A stretch of DNA of 64,000 nucleotides from JBEIHX01 sp040381075 (GTDB lineage Bacteria > Pseudomonadota > Alphaproteobacteria > Caulobacterales > Aquidulcibacteraceae). The notes under the pieces are model-generated. The model was not told where the DNA came from. It did no database searches and saw nothing but the letters and a program-made list of their open reading frames with translations. The stretch's first letter is position 1. Each line of letters opens with the position of its first letter. The position numbers and the translations under genes are program-made. Positions 54,587 through 63,615 of this stretch are shown in pieces. Location of the stretch: the NCBI GenBank assembly GCA_040381075.1, contig JBEIHX010000016.1, forward strand, positions 16,277-80,276, given 5' to 3'.

Positions 54587-55599
54587 CCCCGGGCGGCGCG
54601 CACGCGCAGTCGGAAGCCCCCCCCGTCGCGCGACGCGCCGTCCTGTCGTTCGCGGCAGGGCTGTGCCTGCCGGCCGCCGGCTGTCAGTTCCATTTCGGGA
54701 CCTCGGGCGTCAACAGCCTGTTCGGCCAACCCCTCGACAGCGTATCGGTGCAGTTCGCAGCCGCCAGCCATGATGGCCTCACGCAAGTTCAGCTCTACCA
54801 CTGCGCTTTCCCAAAACAGGGCGTGGCGTGGAACTGGGCTCATCTCCTGACGCACGAGGGACTATTCGCCGCCGTCGACAACACACTTTTCCATCACGAC
54901 GGCGCCCAGGCGCTCGCACATCCCCAAAGCCTTGAGGCGCTGTACACGCAACCGGGCCCGGTGTCCCTCAGGCTTGCCCGTAACGGACCCGCACACGCAG
55001 TGGCGAGCGCAAGCGCCTCAGCCTCCGGGAGACTCCGCCGGATCGGGCAGCCTCGCACGAGCAGTTACAGGCCACGCCGCAGCGTCACAATGACGTTCAA
55101 CGCAATCCTGCGTCCGAGCGCCTCGCTTTCCGGCCTGCAGCCAGGCCGGGTCGAGACATTTGGGCATGTCGACGGAGATCTGACCATCGATGGACGTGCG
55201 CTGTCCGTTCACGGTCCAGGCAAGATCCATGAGCAGCTGCAGGCGTCGCCCCGTTTTGCGACGCCGTTCGTCTACGCCACGCTGTGGGGCGAACGTCGTG
55301 CGTTCAGCGCCATCTTTTCCAATGACGGAAACGGGGGGGTGTTGGCTGACAACGGAGGCGTCATCGCCATAAAGAAATTTGAAATCTCGCCGCCGTCACC
55401 GGAGCGGGCGCTTGCCCTTCACCTCGCGGACGGAACAATTCTCAAAGGGGTGGCGAGATCACGTGCGGATTACGAGGTGCCTGTCTTCACAACACGATAC
55501 CCTCACCAATGGCCGGTTCTGGTCCTTGATGGCGAACCGCTGTTCGGCGATATCGGCGATTTTCGAAAGACCGAACTCGCATATCCGCCGCTCCGGTGA
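54583..55599 (+). CDS. uncharacterised protein coupled to the esterase
   Basis: 338 residues with ATGA overlap to the esterase stop. The region around residues 15-27 (RAVLSFAAGLCLPAAGC) may be a membrane or lipoprotein segment. The beta-rich body has paired motifs such as GHVDGDLTIDGRALSVHGPG, then KIHEQL, which recall lipocalin-like CrtC/AttH or DUF7064-type domains, but the match is too weak to assign. Its coupling to a secreted esterase implies a joint role on the same substrate. Confidence 0.6.
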   Translation: MTPGGAHAQSEAPPVARRAVLSFAAGLCLPAAGCQFHFGTSGVNSLFGQPLDSVSVQFAAASHDGLTQVQLYHCAFPKQGVAWNWAHLLTHEGLFAAVDNTLFHHDGAQALAHPQSLEALYTQPGPVSLRLARNGPAHAVASASASASGRLRRIGQPRTSSYRPRRSVTMTFNAILRPSASLSGLQPGRVETFGHVDGDLTIDGRALSVHGPGKIHEQLQASPRFATPFVYATLWGERRAFSAIFSNDGNGGVLADNGGVIAIKKFEISPPSPERALALHLADGTILKGVARSRADYEVPVFTTRYPHQWPVLVLDGEPLFGDIGDFRKTELAYPPLR

Positions 55600-55626
55600 T
55601 CAAGCCGGCGGCCCATCACGCCGTCG

Positions 55627-56889
55627 CTAGGCCCGGCTCAGCAGCGCAACACACGCCACCGCCTCATCAAATGCCGAAATCCCGCCGCCGTTCTCGGCCA
55701 GCCCAACATGGGCGCCGGGAACCTGTCTTGGGCCTGCCTCCCCCCGCAGCTGTTCCACCAGTTCGCAGATCATCGACAGACCTGTCGCCCCGATAGGATG
55801 GCCCTTCGAAATGAGGCCGCCCGACATGTTGATGGGAATACGTCCCCCAGGGCCTGTCTCGCCGCGCGCCGCAAGCAGCCCGCCCTGCCCGGGCGGGCAG
55901 AACCCCATCATCTCAGACTGAAAGATTTCGGAGAACACCGTCGCATCGTGAACTTCCGCGACATCGATGTCGTCGGGCCCCAGCCCTGCCTGCGCATATG
56001 CAACACGCGCAGCGATGTGGGACGCGCCTGGGTCGCAGGGCCCGCCCCTCAGCGCCCCCTGGATTGCGATGCTGCGAAGCCTGACAGCGCGCTCCTGGAC
56101 CGCGACAGGCAGCTGCATCAGCGCTTCGTCGCTCGCCAGGAGGCAAGCCGCAGCGCCATCGCTCACGGGAGCGCACATGGCCCGCGTGAACGGGGCGGAA
56201 ACCACGCGGTCCGCGAGCACCTCTTCAATGCTCAGCGTGAACCGATATTGCGCGCGTGGATTGAGCGAACCGTTGGTGTGATTCTTCGCGGCGACGACCG
56301 CCAGCTGCTCAACAGTGATTGCGTGGGCGCGCATGTAATGCAGCGCGCGGATGGCGTAAAGATCCATGAAGACCGACCGGTCAGGTGCGATCTCAAATGT
56401 CCTGCCAACGCTCTCGGCTGCCGCGCGATAGAGTTCTTTCCACACGCCCGGATCGAGTGCATCGATCCCGCCCATGAACCCTTCAAAGGTCTGTGGCGCG
56501 TCCTTTGGTCGATTCAGTTTTTCAACCCCGAGGGCAAGGGCCAGGTGCGCCTGCCCGCTGACAACCTCCAGAACGCATTGACGAAGCGCAGTGGCGCCCC
56601 CGGCGCAGGCGTTCTCAACATTCGTGACCGGCGTGCCGACGCGCAGAAGCCCGTTTGCGAACTGCGGCTCAAGACATATCTGCCCACGAATTGATGACTG
56701 ACCCCAGCCGCCCATCCCAGAATTCGACACTGAAATGCTTGTGATGTTGTGGCCGTCGGCAAGTCCCGCGTCGGCGAGCGCGCCGTGCAACGCCTCGCCG
56801 CACAGATCCTTGAATCCATCTTCGATGCGCCTTCCAAAGCGCGTCGTGTGCGCACCGATGATCCAAACATTCCGACCCAGCGATCCCAT
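55627..56889 (-). CDS. thiolase (SCP-x / acetyl-CoA acetyltransferase family)
   Basis: Thiolytic cleavage of a 3-ketoacyl-CoA. 420 residues; the nucleophile Cys95 is in VENACAGGATAL and the conserved His in SKGHPIGATGLS. The second cysteine motif near the C-terminus is replaced by LAENGGGISAFDEA, usual in SCP-x-like thiolases, which often act on branched or steroid side chains. The ATG at 56889 matches the family start. Divergent from the acyl-CoA ligase, sharing operator site 4. Confidence 0.88.
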   Translation of the reverse strand: MGSLGRNVWIIGAHTTRFGRRIEDGFKDLCGEALHGALADAGLADGHNITSISVSNSGMGGWGQSSIRGQICLEPQFANGLLRVGTPVTNVENACAGGATALRQCVLEVVSGQAHLALALGVEKLNRPKDAPQTFEGFMGGIDALDPGVWKELYRAAAESVGRTFEIAPDRSVFMDLYAIRALHYMRAHAITVEQLAVVAAKNHTNGSLNPRAQYRFTLSIEEVLADRVVSAPFTRAMCAPVSDGAAACLLASDEALMQLPVAVQERAVRLRSIAIQGALRGGPCDPGASHIAARVAYAQAGLGPDDIDVAEVHDATVFSEIFQSEMMGFCPPGQGGLLAARGETGPGGRIPINMSGGLISKGHPIGATGLSMICELVEQLRGEAGPRQVPGAHVGLAENGGGISAFDEAVACVALLSRA

Positions 56890-56997
56890 GGCGTGTGTGC
56901 ACCCCTTGTCCACTGGAGACCGCTCGCCCGCGCCGCCAGGACGGACCGCGCCCGGCTGCGGGTTGTGTGACACCAAAATCGATGGACAAAGTGCGCT

Positions 56998-57007
56998 TTG
57001 TCGACAA
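56998..57007. promoter_or_regulatory. TTGTCGACAA operator, site 4
   Basis: Palindrome between the divergent thiolase and acyl-CoA ligase genes, 33 bp before the ligase start, where bound protein would block transcription. Confidence 0.8.
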
Positions 57008-57039
57008 TCCTGTCAAATACGTTCTATCAAGGAATGTCC

Positions 57040-58587
57040 ATGCTCGGGACCGAACTGACCCTCGTTGACGTCCTCGAGGCGCACGCGCGCACGATGCCGC
57101 ACGCTTTCGCGCTTCGCGGCCATCCAAGCGGGGCGGAACGCACGTGGCGACAGCTGGCGACTGGCGTCGGGAGCCTCGCGCGGGATCTGCGCAGGCGCGG
57201 CGTCGGTCCTGGTGATGTGATCGCGTGCCTGACGCGAAACCGCATCTGGGCCTTCGAGGCGATTCTGGCCACCATGCGGCTTGGCGGCGTGGCTGCGCCT
57301 CTATCGCCTCTGCTGACGCCGGACATGCTGGGCCGGCTGTTGTCTGACAGCGGCGCTAAACTTCTGCTTGTCGACCCTCCCCTGTCGCCTCTTGCCGAAG
57401 CGGCTGCGCAGGCCGCAGGTGGCGCAGCAGTGGTCGCGGCAGGCCCGCAGGATGACGACCGAGCGATCGTCGTCGCGGCCGCGCCGAATGGGGAGGGGTC
57501 CGGCGGCCCCTCCGCCGCGAGGCCGGAGGCCCCCTGCAGTCTCATTTATTCTTCCGGGGCCACAGGCGCCCCAAAGGGCATCGTGCATTCGCATCGCGCC
57601 CGCATGGCGCTCGCGGCCTCGCTCGCGCTTGGGTTTCGCCTTGGGCCATCCAGTGTAACGGCGCTGGCCACCCCGCCTTTCACCAACGGCACGTGGATGA
57701 CCTGGTTGCCAAGCCTGCTCGTGGGGGCGGCGTGTATCGTCCTTGAGGACCCGAAGCCGGACGCGTTCGAAGCCGCAGCGAAAGTTTATGGCGCAACCCA
57801 TGTCTTCATGGTGCCGACACAGTATCAGGCCTTGCTGGCGCGTTGCGACCCAGGAAGCTTCGCATTGATGGAGGCGTTCATATCCGCAGGCGCGCCAATG
57901 CCCGGGATCATGAAACAGACTTTCCGCCAGCGCTTCGGCGCACGCCTGTTCGAACTCTGGGGACTGACAGAAGGTCTTGGCGTGGTCATATCGCCCCAGG
58001 AAATGAAGGACCGACCGTTCTCTGTCGGCCGGCCTGCCGGCGGCTGCGTGCTGCGCCTGATCGACGAGGACGGTCAGGATGTCACAGGGCAGGGCGTGGG
58101 CGAAATCGTCGGCCGGTCAACATCGATGATGGACGGATACTGGAAACGCCCGGATCTCGACGCTGCAGCAACCTGGGTGGACGAACACGGCGCGCGATAC
58201 CTGCGCTCGGGGGATTTCGGCGAGATGGACGCCGACGGGTATCTGCGGATCCGCGGCCGGAAAAAGGAGATGATCATTTCAGGAGGTCTCAACGTCTATC
58301 CTGTCGACATCGAGGACCTCCTGTGCCGTGAACCTGGCGTGATCGCCGCCGCCGTGATCGGTCAACCGCACGACAAGTGGGGCGAGACGCCCGTGGCCTT
58401 TGTTTACGCCAGCCCCGAAGCAGGGATTAAGGCCGCAGATCTCCAGGAGCGCGTCAACCGGGCGCTGGCCAAACACCAAAGGCTCGCCGCCCTGCATGTG
58501 CAGACGCACGACCTTCCGCGCAACGCCCTCGGCAAGGTGCTCAAGCACAAACTCGCCGAACTGCTCCCTGTCCCTGGCGATGAGTAA
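57040..58587 (+). CDS. AMP-dependent acyl-CoA synthetase/ligase
   Basis: Activates a carboxylic acid to its CoA thioester. 515 residues with the phosphate loop LIYSSGATGAPKGIVHSHRA, LWGLTEGLG, the hinge YLRSGDFGEMDADGYLRIRG and the catalytic Lys in LPRNALGKVLKHKL. AAGGA is six bases before the ATG at 57040; a longer reading starts inside the operator and is unlikely. Its stop overlaps the hydrolase start. Confidence 0.9.
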   Translation: MLGTELTLVDVLEAHARTMPHAFALRGHPSGAERTWRQLATGVGSLARDLRRRGVGPGDVIACLTRNRIWAFEAILATMRLGGVAAPLSPLLTPDMLGRLLSDSGAKLLLVDPPLSPLAEAAAQAAGGAAVVAAGPQDDDRAIVVAAAPNGEGSGGPSAARPEAPCSLIYSSGATGAPKGIVHSHRARMALAASLALGFRLGPSSVTALATPPFTNGTWMTWLPSLLVGAACIVLEDPKPDAFEAAAKVYGATHVFMVPTQYQALLARCDPGSFALMEAFISAGAPMPGIMKQTFRQRFGARLFELWGLTEGLGVVISPQEMKDRPFSVGRPAGGCVLRLIDEDGQDVTGQGVGEIVGRSTSMMDGYWKRPDLDAAATWVDEHGARYLRSGDFGEMDADGYLRIRGRKKEMIISGGLNVYPVDIEDLLCREPGVIAAAVIGQPHDKWGETPVAFVYASPEAGIKAADLQERVNRALAKHQRLAALHVQTHDLPRNALGKVLKHKLAELLPVPGDE

Positions 58588-59431
58588 CACGTCGCCGCGC
58601 GCAGCTTCTGTCCGGATCGCTGCGCCGGGCCGGGGCGCAGGCGCCTTGACAGTCGCCTATCTCGATTACCGCACAGCGACGCCGTCTGACGGGCCAGCAT
58701 CCCCGCCGGTGGTGTTCCTGCACGGCATGCTGATGTGGCCTGGCTTTTGGGCCAACTGTCTCATCGACCCCGATCTCAGACGCAGGGTCCTGCTTGTGGC
58801 TCAGCCCGGCCACGCCGGCAGTTCGCCTGTTGGTTCTCCCTTCTCAATGGATGATTGGGCCGGATGGCTTGAGCGTTTCCGCTGCGCGCTGCAATTGGAA
58901 CGCCTTGACCTGGTGGGGCATTCCATGGGCGCAATGGCGGCGGCGGCCTATGGCGCGTTGCATGCGGATAAAGTGCGGCGACTTGTTCTGGTCTCCGGCG
59001 ACCTCGGCCGCGCCAGCCCGATCGACAGACTGGCTCTGTCGCTCAGCCTTGGAATGATTGAGCGATGGTCTTCCAAGGATGCATCGAGGGTGGAAGGGGC
59101 GCTGTTCGGGGGCGACTACGCGCGCAGAGCGCCCGATGAGATCGCCGCCTGGAGGGAGGCGACCGGGCGATTGGAGCGCCGAAACCTGCGCCCGCTCGTT
59201 CAGGCCGTCGCCGGGCGGCTCGACCATCGTGCGCGCCTCGCGCCGTTCAGCAACCGCCTGACCCTTCTTCACGGGGCGCAGGACCAGATAATTCCGGCGC
59301 AGCGCGCGCTGGCGAACGCTGCACGACTGCCCGATGCAACATTTGAGTTGCTTCAGGGCGTCGGACACTGCCCGCCGCTCGAAGCGCCCCGTGACACGGC
59401 AAAGGCCCTCGAGCGGGCGCTGACGCCATGA
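58580..59431 (+). CDS. alpha/beta hydrolase
   Basis: 283 residues, no signal peptide, so cytoplasmic. VVFLHGMLMWPGFW (oxyanion), the nucleophile elbow LVGHSMGAMAAAAYGA (Ser115), LLHGAQDQIIPAQRAL (Asp) and GVGHCPPLEAP (His) give a complete triad. Eight-base overlap with the ligase gene shows they are one operon. It probably hydrolyses an ester or thioester intermediate. Confidence 0.88.
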   Translation: MSNTSPRAASVRIAAPGRGAGALTVAYLDYRTATPSDGPASPPVVFLHGMLMWPGFWANCLIDPDLRRRVLLVAQPGHAGSSPVGSPFSMDDWAGWLERFRCALQLERLDLVGHSMGAMAAAAYGALHADKVRRLVLVSGDLGRASPIDRLALSLSLGMIERWSSKDASRVEGALFGGDYARRAPDEIAAWREATGRLERRNLRPLVQAVAGRLDHRARLAPFSNRLTLLHGAQDQIIPAQRALANAARLPDATFELLQGVGHCPPLEAPRDTAKALERALTP

Positions 59432-59473
59432 CCCGCGCCCGCAGAGCGCCTCTCTGGTGGAGATCGTGAGCAT

Positions 59474-60220
59474 ATGAAGAAACCAGTCGGACGACGGCCC
59501 GCCCGCACAGCTGCACCGCCGGCAGCAATCGACCCGGGGACCACCACCGGTGCGGCAAAGCAGATCAACGCGACGGTGATTGTGCGAAAGCTTGTCCAGC
59601 GCATTGCGCGCGGGGATTACAAGCCAGGCGATCGCATCCGGGAGCAGGCGATCGCCGAGGACTTCAACGTCAGCCGCTCGCCGGTCAGGGAGGCTTTCAG
59701 AATCCTCGAGGCCAAGGGCGTTCTAACCTTCGAACCAATGTGCGGCGTGACTGTGCGCCATGTGGGACAGGACGAAGCGAAAGAACTCGTGGACATCAGC
59801 GCAGCCTTGTTTGGTCTGGCCGCCCGATACGCCGCACGCAACGCAACGTCCGAGGACTGCGAGCAGATCCGGGCAGGCGCTGCAAAGCTGGGCGCCATGG
59901 CGGGTCAGCACATGGAGCCGAAATACTTTTTCTTTGAAACCCTGGAAACGGGATATCAGCTGCTGCTCGCCTCAAAAACCCGCCGCATTGCAGATGAAGT
60001 GCTCGACTCCCGTCTCGGCGCGCCGGATCTCCTCGGTCCGGCCTGCTTTGAAACCCTGGAAGCGCGGGTTCGCATCGCAGCGCTGTGGAGCGAACTTGCA
60101 GAGGCCGTCACGGCGCGCGACCCGCACCGGGCAGAGCGCATCGCGGTTGATATCCATAATGTGGCGGCGGGATATGCGCTGCGCGTGGTCAGCGGCGCTG
60201 CAGGAACAGCAACGCCATGA
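59474..60220 (+). CDS. GntR-family regulator, FadR/FCD subfamily
   Basis: 248 residues: an N-terminal winged helix (about 35-95: IARGDYKPGDRIREQAIAED, SRSPVREAFRILEAKGVL) and an FCD ligand domain (about 105-235). FCD regulators bind small organic acids and recognise palindromes of the TTGT-N2-ACAA kind, such as the four TTGTCGACAA sites in this cluster. It follows the hydrolase by 42 bp and overlaps the next gene by four bases. No operator was found directly before it, so it is probably made from the site 4 operon. Confidence 0.9.
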   Translation: MKKPVGRRPARTAAPPAAIDPGTTTGAAKQINATVIVRKLVQRIARGDYKPGDRIREQAIAEDFNVSRSPVREAFRILEAKGVLTFEPMCGVTVRHVGQDEAKELVDISAALFGLAARYAARNATSEDCEQIRAGAAKLGAMAGQHMEPKYFFFETLETGYQLLLASKTRRIADEVLDSRLGAPDLLGPACFETLEARVRIAALWSELAEAVTARDPHRAERIAVDIHNVAAGYALRVVSGAAGTATP

Positions 60221-61644
60221 CACAGCGCGGCAATCACTTTTTGCGCCCGCTGATCAGCGTGCTTGCCCTTGCCTGCATCGCAGCCGGATGCGCGACCCAG
60301 GGCCCCTGGGGCCCGGAACCATCTGCCTTCGAACACGGCGGATCCGACCGAACAAGCATCTTTGACGCCGTCCCGGGTCGATCCGCCCTGGCGTCCGGCG
60401 GAACGATACCGGCTGACAGGGTCGATGGCGACTTCCCGGGAGGATACAATGTGGCCGCAGGGCCGCATGAGGCCCTCTTCGTCCTGGGCGGAGTCCTTGG
60501 CGCCCGGAACTTCTCGGGCTTGCCTTATGTTTCTCGCGTCGACGCCGGGTCCCTTGAGCGGGTGTGGACCACGGACCTTGTCACCCGGCGTCCTGCGTGG
60601 AGCTACCCGGGACTGGTAGGCGTTCTGCGAGACGGGGGCGTGGTGGCGGTTGCAGGGCGCTCCATGGTGCGGCTGGACGCCAGAAGCGGCGCAATCACCG
60701 CCCGGACCGAGCTTCCCGCCGGCGCGGCCCCTGACGACACGGCCTATAACGGCTTCATCGCCCTGCATGATGGAAGGTTGCTTGCAAAGTCACTCCACCG
60801 TCCAACCGGCTGCCGGATCGATGGGTTCCAGGCATTCCTGCAATGCCAGGGCCCGCAGGAAAACTCCCGCCTTGTGCTGCTCGATCCAGTGACGCTCCGG
60901 GTCCTGCAGACAGTTGAGCTCAGCGAGCCAGTCGGAGGGCGCATCACCTCAATCCGCAAGGGCGCAACGGACGAAATCTATATCGCGGGGGCAGATAACG
61001 TTTTCCGCTTCCGCTATGCCGGCCGGCGGCTGACGCCCGATCCGGCGTGGGGTCCGATCCGCTATCGGGAGAACGGGGAAACCACCGGCGCCGCCGTCAC
61101 CGCCTTTGGGCCCTATGTGGTGGTTCAGACAAACGCATCACCATCAGGCGATCCTGTCCGTCTGACCGTTATAAGCCGCTCCAATCCGAACGAACGCTAT
61201 TCGGTTCAGCCCTTCGCCACACGCCGGGGGGCGCGCTCATTCAGTCCTTCGAAGCCAACAACTGACTGGGCCAATCGTCGGATCTATGTTGTTGAACGCT
61301 TCGGCGGCTCGGTTGCGCTGGACTTCTCTCCCGGACGCGGTCTGCGGGTCGCCTGGTCAGCGCCGGAGCGCTCCATCAATTTCACCGCACTCTATGGCGC
61401 CCCGGAAGACCGCCTGTTCGTCCAGACAGAAATCATGGAAGGGGATCCGCCGGACAACCCCCTTTTGTACCGGGCGGACCGTATAGTATTCCGCAATCCG
61501 AGCAATGGCGACGTCCTTGCCGGGACTGCTCCCCTGGCGCCTGCGCCCGGACTCAACGTGACGCCCGGAAAGGCAGGCGTCATGTGGTTCCTCGGCGTTG
61601 AGGGATCACTCTTCCGCGTCGCCTATGCGCGATCGACGCGCTGA
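60217..61644 (+). CDS. lipoprotein, probable beta-propeller
   Basis: 475 residues. A signal ending at Cys25 (AAGC) is followed by a long beta-rich region with repeated sheet-turn units (MVRLDARSGAITARTELPAG, VLLDPVTLRVLQTVELSEP), like PQQ- or NHL-type propellers but without their exact motifs. It overlaps the gntR stop (ATGA), so it closes the operon. A role as periplasmic binding or docking protein for the substrate is inferred. Confidence 0.65.
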   Translation: MTQRGNHFLRPLISVLALACIAAGCATQGPWGPEPSAFEHGGSDRTSIFDAVPGRSALASGGTIPADRVDGDFPGGYNVAAGPHEALFVLGGVLGARNFSGLPYVSRVDAGSLERVWTTDLVTRRPAWSYPGLVGVLRDGGVVAVAGRSMVRLDARSGAITARTELPAGAAPDDTAYNGFIALHDGRLLAKSLHRPTGCRIDGFQAFLQCQGPQENSRLVLLDPVTLRVLQTVELSEPVGGRITSIRKGATDEIYIAGADNVFRFRYAGRRLTPDPAWGPIRYRENGETTGAAVTAFGPYVVVQTNASPSGDPVRLTVISRSNPNERYSVQPFATRRGARSFSPSKPTTDWANRRIYVVERFGGSVALDFSPGRGLRVAWSAPERSINFTALYGAPEDRLFVQTEIMEGDPPDNPLLYRADRIVFRNPSNGDVLAGTAPLAPAPGLNVTPGKAGVMWFLGVEGSLFRVAYARSTR

Positions 61645-61926
61645 GCGAGTTCAGGCCATATCACCGCTCGCCTCTGGATTTTTCCCTCATCCCGTCGAGG
61701 CGTTAGCCGCCGGGGCCATGTCCCGGCGAACGGCGTCGCGATTGAGGCGCGAGCCTGCCGGACGGAAACTCAATCTGGGGACTTGCGATGCGGTCGATGG
61801 CGTGCGCTCCAGGATCGCCCGCAAGGGGGTTGGACACAGACAGGCGGGCGGGGTCAACTGTCCTGGCGGCTATCGAGGCCCAAGGCGGGGCTGGGCGCCA
61901 GGACGCGCTTGCATTAGATTTCTCGC
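61645..61926. other. gene-free gap
   Basis: Boundary between the catabolic cluster and the accessory right end. A 110-codon frame crosses it but lacks a ribosome site and family features. No terminator was recognised. Confidence 0.45.
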
Positions 61927-62187
61927 ATGACCCGCTATTCCCTCGCCGAGGCGCAAGCCAAGCTACCCGAACTCATCGACCGCGTGCGCCGCGGCGAAGG
62001 CGTCGTCATCACTGAGGGCGGCGCCGCTGTGGCGGAGATCAAGCCTGCGAACGACGCGTCGGCAAACAGCCTGAAACCGATCGACGTCAGCTGGCTGGAA
62101 CAGCGCCTTGTCGGGCAGGCTGACCCGAATGAAGACGCCGGCGCGCTGCTTTCTCGCATGCGCGACGAAGAGGCGGCGCGCTTTTGA
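61927..62187 (+). CDS. Phd/YefM-type antitoxin
   Basis: 86 residues: MTRYSLAEAQAKLPELIDRV, then GEGVVITEGGAAVAEIKP is a clear Phd N-terminal domain; the tail (ADPNEDAGALLSRMRDEEAA) would wrap the toxin. Its stop overlaps the toxin's TTG start. Confidence 0.85.
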   Translation: MTRYSLAEAQAKLPELIDRVRRGEGVVITEGGAAVAEIKPANDASANSLKPIDVSWLEQRLVGQADPNEDAGALLSRMRDEEAARF

Positions 62188-62602
62188 CGATCCTCCTGGA
62201 TGCAAGCGTCCTTGTACCTTTGTTCGCGCGGGACGCGCTGACCCCAAGAGCCTTGGCGTTCGTTGCGCAGGCGGGGCAATCCATGAGCGTGAGCGATTGG
62301 GCGGTGCTGGAAACCATCTCTGCATTTGTCTGAAGGCGCGCTCCGGAGCCATTACCTTAAGCGAGGCCGAAGCGGCCCGAGACAATCTTTTCCAATGGCG
62401 CAGAGATTTCGCGATCACGCTGGGTTTGGAGTCGAGCGATCTTGAAGCGGCCACGAAGCTCCTGAGCGCTTTTCGGTTAAACTTGCGAGCGCCCGACGCC
62501 CTTCACCTTGCCATGGCGCAGCGCCTCAACGCCACCCTCGCCACTTTCGACGCGAAGCTCGCTGTGGCCGGAAGGGCGGCGGGAGTCGCGGTCCTGCCTT
62601 GA
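62184..62602 (+). pseudogene. PIN-domain toxin, frameshifted
   Basis: From TTG (TTGA overlap) the frame reads TILLDASVLVPLFARDALTP and SVSDWAVLETISAFV, then stops. The match resumes one frame over from about 62333 as LKARSGAITLSEAEAARDNL and LRAPDALHLAMAQRLNATLA. Restoring one base would give a normal PIN protein with its acidic residues. Confidence 0.78.
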
Positions 62603-62641
62603 ACCAACGCCAGTGGGCGCGAGGGCATATGCGCGGCCACA

Positions 62642-62857
62642 TCAGCGCGAAGCGTCGGCGCCGACATCGCTTGTCGAGCGCCGCGTGCGCCGCTTTTCCC
62701 AATCGGTCAGCGCAGCTTCCAGATAGCGCACCAGCCTCGGGCCGTACTTGACGAAAGGCGGGCCGTCGCCGGTGACGCGCCAGCGATTGAGCGTGTGCTT
62801 GGAAATCTTCAACCGCGTGGCCGCCTCTTCGACGGTCAGGAGTTCGTCATGGTGCAT
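62642..62857 (-). CDS. excisionase-like helix-turn-helix protein
   Basis: 71 residues: LLTVEEAATRLKISKHTLNR, then WRVTGDGPPFVKYGPRLVRY is a MerR/Xis-type winged helix. GGAG is eight bases before the ATG. Proteins of this kind regulate excision or small operons in integrative elements. A second, related gene lies 270 bp upstream. Confidence 0.8.
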   Translation of the reverse strand: MHHDELLTVEEAATRLKISKHTLNRWRVTGDGPPFVKYGPRLVRYLEAALTDWEKRRTRRSTSDVGADASR

Positions 62858-62924
62858 TGTCGCGTCTCCGCCAGCGGCGCCAAAATCGGCGGCCGATGGC
62901 GTTAAGGAGATCGGCAATTCGCAG

Positions 62925-62982
62925 TTTCGCAAATCGGCCTCCCCGCGAAAATGAAAAGCGGAAAGTTTTCCCCTTTGCGAAA
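62925..62982. promoter_or_regulatory. 9-bp inverted repeat upstream of the HTH gene
   Basis: TTTCGCAAA (62925-62933) and TTTGCGAAA (62974-62982) are perfect inverted arms 40 bp apart in an AT-rich promoter region of the HTH gene. Possible operator for one of the two HTH proteins. Confidence 0.45.
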
Positions 62983-63127
62983 AATAGAACGCTCCGTGTC
63001 GGGATGTTGTTTTGCTTTGGCGGCAACAGCTCTCGCGCGCCGATCGTTGCTCCGGATCGCCCTGCGTCGCCCACGGCCACAATGCATGCAGCCGGGCGGG
63101 TTGGCGGATTGCCGCAGGCCCCACAGT

Positions 63128-63488
63128 TTACGTTTTGCGCTGCGTGACTTGCGCGAGATAGGCCTCCAATGCCGCCGGCGTGTAGCCGATCAAGCGCGCG
63201 GCGCGCTTCACGAAGGCGGGCCCGACGCCCTTGGCGCGCCAGCTCTTTAAGGTCGCAGGCTTGATGTTGAGATACATAGCCGCTTCGGCCGGCGTCAGCA
63301 CGGCAGGCTTGTCGATGGCCGGTTTGGTCGGCTGCCGCGGGGCGCGGCTTGGTCGACTGCTTGGTTGCCGCAGCTGGCGTGTCTTCCCCCGCGTGTGGCG
63401 CCGCGAGCAAATCACAAAGGGACAATTGCACCGGCGCGCGCGCCCGGCCACGTTTGGATTTGCCCGCTGTTCCTGGCCGTTTCGCCAT
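63128..63488 (-). pseudogene. second excisionase-like helix-turn-helix protein, frameshifted
   Basis: The C-terminal half reads AVLTPAEAAMYLNIKPATLK, then WRAKGVGPAFVKRAARLIGY, a paralogue of the gene at 62642. Its frame is open upstream but without a good start, whereas a neighbouring frame supplies a natural N-terminus from an ATG at 63488 (MAKRPGTAGKSKRGRARAPV). The two join near 63345 at a C/G run, implying a single-base frameshift. Confidence 0.55.
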
Positions 63489-63615
63489 GCTCGCCCGACT
63501 TGTCGCTTTCTGGGAGCAAGGCGCGGGCCAGCGACATCGCTCATCGAAATCAGAGTTATTGATAATCCCGGGCGGTTCGTTTCAACCAGTCGGCGAGCGA
63601 CATTGGATCAAATTC

